Position numbers and translations under genes: made by a program. DNA of 40,500 bases from an uncultured Bacteroidota bacterium (GTDB lineage: Bacteria; Bacteroidota; Bacteroidia; Chitinophagales; Chitinophagaceae), in NCBI GenBank assembly GCA_903905065.1, contig CAIVEW010000011.1, positions 1-40,500 on the forward strand, written 5' to 3'. The notes under the pieces are model-generated. The model worked only from the letters and a program-made list of their open reading frames with translations, made no database searches and was not told the DNA's origin. Shown piece after piece: positions 19,501-21,616 of this stretch (position 1 is the first letter of the stretch; every line of letters begins with the position of its first letter).

Positions 19501-20786
19501 GCCACCGTTGCAGCAGCCCGTCCGCCATTGAGCGCCGAACCGCTGGTAGCTGCTGCAGGGGCATTTGTGCCCTTGGCGCCACCGGCCAATTGTGTACCGC
19601 CTTGGCCACTGTTTGCTGTGCTGGTGTTCACACTATTATAATAACCGGCAACGCCGGTGTTCCCACCGCCAGCCCCGCCTTGCTCTGCGTTCCATGCAGC
19701 TCCATTCGCCCAGCCCGCACCGCCACCACCGCCGCCTACGGCAAGCAATCCCGCCGTAACAGTAGGGTATGTTCCTGTATTAACGTAAGTAGCGCCGCCG
19801 CCGCCACCGCCGCCACCACCTGTTGGGTATATACCACCGGTACCACCCCCGTTATAACCTCCGGCAGCAACCGGCGAACTACCTGTACTATTATTTTGCC
19901 CTCCTACAGAACCTACAACCACAGTGTATGTTGTACCCGCAGTTACACTTACGGTCTCTGTTACCACACCGCCCAAACCGCCTCCGCTGTTCTGGGTATA
20001 AAAATTATTTGGCCCCCCTGCGCCGCCGGCTACTGTGAGAGCAATATTGCTGCAACCTGTAGGTATCACATAAGATTGTACAGAGCTAGTGGACACAAAA
20101 TAGACCGATGATTTTGTAGACTGAATGGTTGCAGCCCCCGCAGTGGGTGGCGTACCTGAAGTGAAGCTGGTGAATGCCGGTGTAAAATTGGCAGCTGCAA
20201 CAGTGCTAACAGTATAATTGTCCCCCGCAACTGCAGTGGTTTTAAAATATGCATACACCTGGAAAAGGTATATGTTGCCATTGACCATGTTAATTGCATT
20301 ACCATTTGTACTTACTGTATAGTTCGCCGGTGAGGCCGCAGTAGCTGTAACAGAACCCACATAAACGGGCGTTTGCAATGCCGCTGCGACGCTGGTATTG
20401 GTAACGTAAACCATGTAATAGCCGATATCATTAGCGCTGAACAACCCCCCCGTAGTGGTTGTAGCGAATTTATATTGCGTCATTGCATAAGCGCCGCTCG
20501 GGCTGACCGTGAACGAATACATCAACACAGAACTCTGCCCTTGCTGCACATTTTGCGCGCCTGTAGCCACACCACCTACTACAGCACTAGTCGCAAACGC
20601 CCTGTTTCCGGATACAACAGATAACAACACCAGCAATAAACTGGTAAGCACCAGGCGGCACTGTTTCTGACTTCCACACACGGACAAAACCGCTTTCAAT
20701 GCCCTTGCACTGGTAGCGGCCGTCACTTTTCTGTTGCTCGTTGCTGCGGTTGCAGCGTTGTTGTTGATAGCGGAAAAATTTCTCAT
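1..20786 (-). CDS. Giant modular secreted surface protein (adhesin-like), 3' end outside the window
   Basis: A single minus-strand frame stays open from the ATG at 20784-20786 to the left edge, at least 6,928 codons. I checked the frame by translation at many points and found no stop. The N-terminus has a long Ala/Asn-rich lead, then a hydrophobic stretch (about residues 45-59) ending in Ala-Phe-Ala at residue 65, which fits an extended signal peptide. Then follow a glycine-rich domain, Ig-like domains with paired Cys, a jelly-roll-like domain, three related supermodules, fifteen ~83-residue repeats and at least seven ~73-residue Ig-like repeats. Such proteins in Bacteroidota are usually T9SS-exported adhesins or gliding-type filaments. 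The C-terminus that would prove this is outside the window, so the export route is inferred. No Shine-Dalgarno precedes the start. It is transcribed divergently from the gene at 21617. No enzymatic domain was recognised. Confidence 0.93.
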   Translation of the reverse strand, partial: MRNFSAINNNAATAATSNRKVTAATSARALKAVLSVCGSQKQCRLVLTSLLLVLLSVVSGNRAFATSAVVGGVATGAQNVQQGQSSVLMYSFTVSPSGAYAMTQYKFATTTTGGLFSANDIGYYMVYVTNTSVAAALQTPVYVGSVTATAASPANYTVSTNGNAINMVNGNIYLFQVYAYFKTTAVAGDNYTVSTVAAANFTPAFTSFTSGTPPTAGAATIQSTKSSVYFVSTSSVQSYVIPTGCSNIALTVAGGAGGPNNFYTQNSGGGLGGVVTETVSVTAGTTYTVVVGSVGGQNNSTGSSPVAAGGYNGGGTGGIYPTGGGGGGGGGATYVNTGTYPTVTAGLLAVGGGGGGAGWANGAAWNAEQGGAGGGNTGVAGYYNSVNTSTANSGQGGTQLAGGAKGTNAPAAATSGSALNGGRAAATVANGGPGGNSYSGGGGGGYYGGGCGGGNLTGTPGAGGGGSSFTAASATVGSNVQGSNPGNGYAIITPLFTVTGGGAVCSGGTTSIGLSGSISGVTYTLYNGASVVTTAPGTGSAISFGSSFGTAGTYSVAATAPGNVVGMFGTVTITILPVPGAFGGNTPMCGTSATPITLTNPGGTSTFSVFSGTAVTVGAITGIVTPVSIGTATIQFANGCGTPSVTVVSVNAIPAVTSGAQNICFTGGSTTLGGTPAGGTWISGNTTAAVIVTGTGALTPGTAAGTSSITYTVGTCTNTATWIESVTPNPAAIVAGTYTLCGTGATTSLTSATGAAWGTWSSSVPGTVSLSASTGSPITATGGTTGSSSTIQYSTGCGSAQTATIYVNPIPSISGTSSICISTSTTLTGTPGGGTWQSGTGTVATFTPGTGTLNATALGGNTNITYVLNGCANSVAWTEVVNTAPSAILGGSSVCNGGSITLSDNYLTGVSTNWSTVSGAPGAVSLSGSGTSGSAVSITVTGLTNGTAAVSYSNGCGSVGTTISIINGPAPIAGLPDVCFPGTTQLTDATGGVTWGTSNAGLATVSGGLVTSHAVGTASITATISGCSVYTVITVGNLKPGPVSVSGGSSGVCVSTATALFTASVSEPTPIVSQNFNGSTGTLSNGSGSFPGQVGGSWSVSSTTADGYNWNIVGSGSYADDYPATGDGTSFLEADANDGYNNDGVIIQTYLTSPAFSTVGYSAVSISWNQWLRTNYGTDYNAELDYNVNGGGWNLLANYHGLGRTGSSGPWAAPTVVSLPASALSAASVQIRYYYYSNNGYNWDIDNIVISGTPIVPSYVWLNAATGTTVDVTSPTSASTTITPSVVGVDVYSVYAVYNGCYSNNGVSITASNPPVLSTVPTPSVTRCSADAATALSVSGATTYGWLPVTGLSVTNAAATTSSVTATTVYTITGTTSGCSSSKMLSVNVLTSPAINPTAISNIFCSSPASVNMPYTVTTGVPTTYNLAWGATALGAATPFSNLTGATLSPSNITIAIPAGDPAAAYTGTVTVSDGTCTSAQYPVSLNYAVPLTPYVTPTEDNVTSNPITFTDCPAWRSGITQVTAQLGAGAVHTLTLGTDYTITAGQLALIPTLADGYLTTSGSYTIKVYSTGYLTSTVTQVINPGNAAAMSFAQLPIGPTASGGTFQQQPKINITDAFGNPVSSSNLVTASATTGTWTLSGGATAVSAVGGVVTYSGFIATAATPVIGTIQFVSSGLATLTATINIPPSGAYTWHTIVGSSFADLSNPLSWTANIDGSVGAYPINFTNANQTYQVDFGSNPTLSGYTSSWAVSGSGSKVIIGDGTHPITFTVPSSYTFTGLVDLSNNGTLDVFNLTLPTLGVLSTGSTLIFDGTNNYTMPKTNSGTAHTYGNVTINTTGEVQFLDGTTTYTFNGNFRITPTSSSTYSVLFGGNGSAAPTYTLNVNGDFSLINDGSILSGNTASVNFGLTFYTGAGNSPVVNINVTGNDSVTNQASIEMFGVVANNLGWIGGGPNTGQVVNVNLTGVRPKTNPQRICYTTGDAYDFVQNLTVSGTTAAAVNPGTVAFPNYRTGQPTAYGTITVNGILMFDDPTSILRNRYSASAGDADVATLTVNAGASLYISAPGGINNAISPAVGSTFQDIYNTSATGTTELFLNSAANYIFNGTSAQVTGTNFGTYLTTANTITSGGSVTCNNAAGLSMSAALNMNANTNFNLDRGVVNVASPALTFSSGSFVNVDAGTFATTPPTYSGIGLTYNNQDVSNTAVTVSNEWPAAFNGNVVVNKPGATVSLNASKVLNVLASYGSVTLTSGILSAGTNNLSLSANWTNNAGSSAFNAGSGTVSFNGTAAQTLGGSSATTFNILNINNAAGTTLNVAGSLVTTIPATGTVQLQNGTFTLTSPLGIASGGNVVRDGGLFSATPSAAYSGINLTYADLGTNASPTVNNEWPNTPFTGNVTVNKAGTVTLNANKSLLTGNVLLTAGTFSMNNFSLPLTGNWTNNGATFVPGTSTVTLQGSGSQVVGGSAVNNFNNLTLSAAASLGSNATIAGTLALGSNKLTTGVNQININQGASLTNGSSPTNGYVIGNLFKTITGLSSINFEVGDVDYAPVSIAIGAGTPASYTGSIGAAVTYGPHPHLGTSGIDGILHVSHYWTFPPNTAAGFTTIDPTFNYLTSDYPSPVGSNITNDYVPQLYASGTWAPVLVLSTDPSNTQTTAVPAGVNYVGDWAVGQHPPGVPPSLIADFTPPNEDNLSTHPVTFTDDGVWGSAIDLITVQRIGSPLISTLTAGTSLTTGDYFVTPAAFGGTGSIALIPNYLSSRALDTAGTYVVSVYALGYVGASVNQVVLPGAATQIAMGTQPVGPVTNGGTLATEPTVQVLDQYGNLTTASNAITAAAGSTSWTIGSATSLTQNAVSGVANTFNINASSTGPIACATINFTSPGLTPSPLVSACFAIPAPNSPVLIPNTTPPTVDNLSTLPITFTDNPSWRTAITSITAQLNGVGPIYTLTSPTDYTISAGALALNEYTGSHLNTPGNWTISVAATGFATTSCIQPIAVGAATKLFVSVEPTAPPYNGANLATQPVVLVQDQYGNTVNSSATITAAVYVAGSSGAWTLGGPSLSTTAASGTATFSNLNATSVASGITAEIQFTSVGLTTAYSSPAFLIPNPPTTYYNINTPTALSNLQSTTSWTTDAAGAAAGGIGTGSNPSNFTSGGQFKIVNGTTPTISAAGWTVNTPSYVTVGDGSTIINFNPGANAFGGTGAVDVNANATITIGSTTIPLFRTLNSASTVVFTGSGQNIPYTNSFSPTISYGNLTYSGSGTGSLSPLASSSQYTILGNYLQTSGTVSYGYSGGTLTFNVTGNFTMTGGTFNASSVATAQEIITIGGSMSTSSSSITSSGTFTAPYLSVGNYNLEFIISGNLSLGASTTINVSGATIFSMVNTSSTYASPQTITNANSGMSYTGNINYHTLASTFVQFNSNFATTAGTQHFLCYGNVIFPAAYTISGTGTFNMESGGTMYTANTTGLAGSVSSTGTRTFTNGSNYVFNGTAPQTTGAFGAASPFPSGSFVTINNTAGSGSVALSGGTNFNSGSSLNLENGSFGPASLLLSPGVNVNVDNGTFSVTPTYPAVSPGINLTYKNLGVNSLAVTVGNEWPASLLGNVTVNKTGATIALNGNKTLTTLGGNLTLTAGVLDASVGNYSITTSGNWANNAGSGAFVPGSGAVIFTGGTAATISGSYGTSFNVLTIANTAGVTLSSATTFASGGTLNLQTGAFNTGGTTNLSMSSGSNVNVDEGTLSNTPAVYSGVNLTYTNLGTNGAYSTGNEWPAVFTGSVTVNKSGYTITMSGSKAVTGSVTLNNGTYAIGTNTVSLTGNWTKAASGLFTTGSTTTGKVIFNGSTPQTITGATSFSNLTLNNAAGLTLAAASTSTVTGTLALTSGILTTGANTITVPGAAGNVTRTASTTSNYVNGTLIKLVNGLGHSAAVNYEVGDVDYAPVSLSTNADAGAGSQIGFKVTAGNHPAYASASIDGTYDVKHYWSLSASGVSGVTYLTPTFSYNSADIGGGVNTGWLSQFYNGTTWSPVNTGATDPTGLSTTVPDTAAHPYIGDYIVGLNDANTPPVFTAAVGVTEDNASITPASYTLSPATGYPSIADWKAHITLVTVVGPSLVTHTLTGGGADYAIGLPALATVGGFSLIPTSSDNYLTTAGVYTITISSIGYTAATLVQSINPGVAASLTIATQPTAPLTNGGALVTQPVINIADRFGNPVTTTSEQVFAQVGAGAWTIGPGATPSQTSTSPVNFTPVGLTATSFGPVTGATITFSVTGCCSVTSNTFNIPTPSLSPLIADPTATVDNPFNITFATDNPTWRSSITSVLVNGTAIPSAAWSGGTGTAFQLTVTPAAASVLHVVGTYTITFVAPGYANASVSQHISAGVPATLAMSVQPTAPLTNGAVFATQPKVLIQDQYGNNTTSTCQVTATSTAPATWTIGGTTTQSGVSGLVTFTDLNATSLASVAGATIQFTLNPACGTASVVSAAFNVPNPPLTYYNKAGSVADLSVPSAWGTNTDGTGTAPTDFISPGQRFLIKNGGAATIASAWPVSGTGSYVVVGDGTVAMNFTVPSGAATFTPANGVNVQSNATLTITNTTIPTLGILDDQSMVVFNATSNQNIPNNTSFGSVTYSGSSTGTLATGTTAVNGSLYVTSGALTGGTSSVLLKGDLNVTGTGSVTATTSTTINFVGTTATQNITYTGAANSKTIFNINSGSTASLSSGLPLAASSSAIVNGTLICGPTYAVSGAGGFTLNSGGTLSTANPSGLDASISSTGKTFNTGGNYIFNGGTSAPWPASASINTPGSITVSSVTVTSNKNFSLSGTLTVVSGGVLDMSTFTLGSVGIFSVSLDGIVETENTSATPLPAGITWGSTLGTVQYNGASAQTVVQGTYRNLTLSSPGVSTVSATPLSVRRALTLSTGSILSVGAYTLALGPSATVVTPGSFSSSTMIIADNAAGLVQKQFSSTGSFTFPIGDSHPNYSPITLSVTGPGFAGVYVKNAIEPNNTDATNYLNRYWHVNTSGITNYSVTSATYISPGDVVGAGTIYAGQWTGTLPWLTGAAASGSAIAFGTTTSTSSDFTGVNIPTPTFTMTPGATTCVGASNTVTYTTQPGQLNYVWTIPGTSPADYTITAGSAGSGSNSVTLYWTTTGNKTVTVNYTDHNGIAGGSAATNTTTVNSLTVSASNSSPACAGGTVNLSSGEAGTVSPVSYLWNGPLGYTNSTSNPVLSISGTAMAGVYTVVASGGSCSQTSTTTVSVNTISVSASNNSPACVGGTIALGSMPSGLTPTSYIWSGPLSYNATIQNPPLTSSATTAMAGTYTITVSAPGSGCSAFATTAVTVNTLGTLPTNSGPACVGGSINLLSNISGSVPAGSYSWSGPLGYSSTAANPLLSSLTTDMAGTYNFTVTASESGCSASGPTNVVVNTIGITASTDAPACVGGTINLSSVASGTASPSSYLWSGPLVYSASTAGAVLTTSATTDLAGVYTVTVNAIGSGCTATNTTNVVVNTFGLTANNDGPACVGGTINLSSTPTGSLSPAGYSWTGPGYTALGQDQVRTTSASTDMAGTYTVTAIAAGSGCFAAATTDVVVNTIFTAPSNDGPACEGGTINLSSNISGTAAAGTYSWSGPMGYSATTANPSLVGVTTDMAGTYNFTVVATGSNCVATGSTVVTVNSLTIIANNNGPACVGGTINLNGVPHGTISPTGYLWSGPTGYSASTLSALLTSSATTDLSGIYTLTATAPGSGCSSFGTTNVIVNTLTIAPSNDGPACVGGTVHLSANAGGTEIINTYSWSGPGLYSASTNNPTLTSVNTDMAGAYSLTVTGDGSGCTATVATNVVVNTIYTAPNNDGPACVGGTVNLTSNVTGTATPGTYFWSGPVGYINSSASPSLTGITTAMAGTYNFTVTATGSNCIATGSTDVIVNTIGVVATNDGPACVGGTVNLLSGSRGSISPTSYTWSGPLSFNASVQNPVLTTSATTDMAGVYTISISAPGSGCSASITTTVTINTIGIAAANDGPACAGSTVNLSSTPSGSATPTGYTWSGPLAYTAFTQSQTLTTSATTGMSGVYTLTVVADGSGCSATNTTTLVVNSLGVVASNDGPACVGGTVNLTATPSGSETPTSYSWSGPMGFNTTVQSPVLTTSAVTGMSGVYTVTTSGTGTGCSSTITTTVTVNTIGVTAANSSPACVGGTVNLTSAPSGSATPTGYTWSGPMVFGASTQNTTLTTSATTSMSGIYTVTVVATGSNCIAVNTTNVTVNTLGIIAANDAPACVGGTVNFTATPTGTAPPTAYTWSGPIGYNSTSQNPAITPITLAKAGTYTVTVSAAGSACTATTTTNVVVNTLSITASNNSPTCVGLTTSLNSTPSGTASPTGYAWSGPLSFGAATQNTLLTSVTTDMAGIYTVTVTAFGSGCTANATTNVNIIPLPAPITGANAICVGLTSTLSDITPYGVWSSTNTGVATISPSGVVHTLSGLAPGTATISFTVGTGCASTTIVTVNPNPIIIGMAQVCVGSTLALSDDIPGGAWTAANAHASVGSASGIISGLTVGTDAITYTLPTTCIATAVTTVSAAPNAIGGGTQVCQGQTTSVNETTGGGTWVSGNPLVATLSGSTGSSVTVTGVLGGTSVISYILPSGCYSTVVMTVNALSPITGNAPVCQGSTITLSDLALGGLWASGSTSIATVGSVTGVVTGVGGGTTHISYTTFGGCQAVITVTVSAGGTILGTASVCEGGTTSLSDATAGGTWSSSSPANASVGTGAGLVTGVLAGTATISYSIGSTGCIATKVVTVNAGAGTITGTGVMCAGSGTTLSDAATGGTWISASPGVATVGSATGSVTGVAAGTSKISYKITAGGCLATYIVTVNTTPGVITGNVPFCQSATITLREGTAGGSWSSSMPSVATVGSVGSPVTVTGVGGGTAIITYGMPTGCMNS
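1537..5290 (-). repeat. Array of 15 tandem ~249-bp repeats (about 83 aa) in the giant protein
   Basis: The Val-Asn-Thr repeat boundaries fall near 5277, 5034, 4784, 4534, 4284, 4036, 3787, 3534, 3285, 3034, 2782, 2533, 2280, 2030, 1780 and 1537, a period of 243-253 bp. Each unit has a Cys near its N-terminus (PAC-x-GG or similar), a central Trp-Ser/Asn-Gly-Pro, a Met-Ala/Ser-Gly-x-Tyr-Thr motif, and a second Cys before the next boundary. This fits the Ig-like domains associated with large Bacteroidota secreted proteins. The DNA copies are well diverged. Pairing of the two Cys in a disulfide is inferred. Confidence 0.85.
5600..8830 (-). repeat. Supermodule C of the giant protein
   Basis: Two HID-like plus Ig-like pairs (HID near 8600-8270 and 7930-7650), a Val-Val-Gly-Asp-Gly domain (near 7130), a shortened stalk without the Asn-Glu-Trp-Pro motif, and a closing segment with Arg-Tyr-Trp-His-Val-Asn (near 5765). 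It appears to be a truncated copy of the A/B unit. Confidence 0.65.
8830..12850 (-). repeat. Supermodule B of the giant protein
   Basis: Same order as supermodule A but with two HID-like plus Ig-like pairs (HID near 12745-12430 and 12075-11800). Then come a domain with Val-Gly-Asp-Gly (near 11245), a stalk with Asn-Glu-Trp-Pro near 10003 and 9488, and the closing EVGDVDYAPV (near 8995) and KHYW (near 8855) motifs. The HID-like pattern is that of the Shr-type haemoglobin-interacting domain family, which is widespread in secreted proteins. Haem binding is not implied here. Confidence 0.7.
12850..16320 (-). repeat. Supermodule A of the giant protein
   Basis: Read from 16320 leftward: an HID-like domain (starts Thr-Glu-Asp-Asn, contains Phe-Thr-Asp-x-Pro-x-Trp-Arg), an Ig-like domain (QPxxxIxDxxGNPV motif, about 16035-15730), a domain ending in Ile-Gly-Asp-Gly-Thr (about 15720-15460) and a long beta-helix-like stalk with Asn-Glu-Trp-Pro motifs near 14145 and 13625. 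It closes with a segment containing Glu-Val-Gly-Asp-Val-Asp-Tyr-Ala-Pro-Val (near 13150) and His-Tyr-Trp (near 13010). The same order recurs in supermodules B and C. Confidence 0.7.
17030..17570 (-). other. Jelly-roll / MAM-like domain within the giant protein
   Basis: This roughly 180-residue segment has a Gln-Asn-Phe-Asn start, repeated Asp/Asn-rich loops, a Trp-Asn-Gln-Trp strand and an ending of Asn-Trp-Asp-Ile-Asp-Asn-Ile. That ending is characteristic of MAM/laminin-type jelly-rolls and 'choice-of-anchor' beta-sandwiches in Bacteroidota surface proteins. It interrupts a run of Ig-like domains. Ligand binding, perhaps carbohydrate, is inference. Confidence 0.55.
19290..20110 (-). other. 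Glycine-rich domain of the giant protein
   Basis: The frame here opens with Tyr-Val-Ile-Pro-x-Gly-Cys, then runs into long Gly tracts (up to nine in a row), Gly-Gly-Ala and Tyr-Gly-Gly-Gly blocks. It ends in Asn-Gly-Tyr-Ala-Ile-Ile-Thr just before the first Ig-like domain. The pattern 'beta-strand, Gly-rich, GNGYxxI' matches the glycine-rich domain seen near the N-terminus of many large bacterial surface proteins. Function is unknown. The GGN-repetitive DNA is a plausible site of slippage. Confidence 0.75.
20580..20786 (-). other. Signal peptide and mature N-terminus of the giant protein
   Basis: Residues 1-44 are polar and basic, with Arg/Lys at 19-20, 28, 31, 41 and 44. Residues 45-59 are a Leu/Val core, and Ala-Phe-Ala at 63-65 gives a signal-peptidase I type site. 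The lead is longer than normal, so a downstream start is possible, but no in-frame ATG or GTG offers a clearly better short signal peptide. The mature N-terminus then begins a Gln/Ser-rich beta-type segment with no family I can name. Confidence 0.7.
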
Positions 20787-21036
20787 AAACGGGGGAGTTT
20801 AAAAAATTCCAAAAACCTTAGTTAACTTAATCTTTATGTTTTAATCGTAATTAGCCTTAATTGAAAAATGCTGCCTAATTATCACGTTTTTCTCTGAAAA
20901 TTCACCTTTCAAAACCATTCAATTAAGCGTTATTTCTCTACTTAATTGATTTTCAATTCTTTAAACAATTTTCAGCGACAAACGCGGTAACATGCGCTTA
21001 AGCACTTAACTTTTTCATAGAGAGGGAGCAAATATC

Positions 21037-21071
21037 CACCACAGAATTATCCACATTCACCACAGAATTAT
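21037..21071. repeat. 14-bp direct repeat with an embedded DnaA-box-like 9-mer
   Basis: CACCACAGAATTAT occurs at 21037-21050 and 21058-21071, 21 bp apart (two helical turns). Between them TTATCCACA at 21047-21055 matches the consensus DnaA box exactly. A tandem regulator site is the simplest reading. A single box does not make an origin. Confidence 0.5.
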
Positions 21072-21576
21072 TGAATAATTAGCGAAAAATTAATCTTGCC
21101 GGACCATAAAAATAAGATAACAGGAAAGATTTTAGGATTTTTTTTTGTTAACAACAAACGAATGATAAAAAAAAAATTATTAAATAAAATATCCTGTTTT
21201 TATCGGCTTTTTGTCAGAAAAAATCATGTAGTTGCACACATATTGTTGATCTTTTTTGTTCCCGCAGCCCTGGAACTCTTGAAAATACGGCATTTCATCA
21301 TTTATCACTGCAGTGGATCTAAACAGACCTGCTGCGGTCTTTGCTACCAGCAAGCGGATAAAAGCCGGTCTCTCTAACGTTCTGTTTCGCTAAATCATAT
21401 TGTATAAATATATTTTTATTGGGGCACATTAGGGGAGTATGGACAATTTTATGGGGTGAAAAGCCATTTTTTTAGGAAAAAAATATTGTATGCATAAAAA
21501 CGATCGTAGACTGAGCTGTGCATAAAGTCACAGTAACCACGAAAGGTGGGAAATAAGATAGTCACGGCATTTTTAT

Positions 21577-21584
21577 TACTTTTG
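21577..21584 (+). promoter_or_regulatory. Candidate Bacteroidota -7 box for the gene at 21617
   Basis: TACTTTTG fits TANNTTTG and lies 32 bp before the ATG. No good TTG -33 element is at the usual distance. Confidence 0.45.
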
Positions 21585-21616
21585 AAAGCACAGAATCGTC
21601 TGGAATTCCCTTTAGA

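Larger units (their letters stand above)
20787..21616. other. AT-rich divergent intergenic region
   Basis: About 830 bp separate the two divergent starts. I see no convincing gene; the one longer open frame begins with TTG and has biased, low-complexity content. The region holds poly-A/T tracts (21130-21190), a 14-bp direct repeat with a DnaA-box-like sequence, and the likely promoter of the gene at 21617. No clear promoter for the giant minus-strand gene was found. Confidence 0.6.

Noticed and set aside
496-20624. Many plus-strand and alternate minus-strand open frames within the first 20.8 kb
   Set aside because: They lie opposite or out of frame with the continuous giant frame, have low-complexity Pro/Val/Ala or Arg/Cys-rich translations, and match no family.
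21096-21377. 93-codon frame in the divergent intergenic region
   Set aside because: TTG start, poly-Lys/Phe from A/T tracts, no ribosome binding site and no recognisable domain.
20787-21616. Chromosomal origin of replication
   Set aside because: Only one exact DnaA box, and no dnaA, dnaN or other origin-linked genes nearby.
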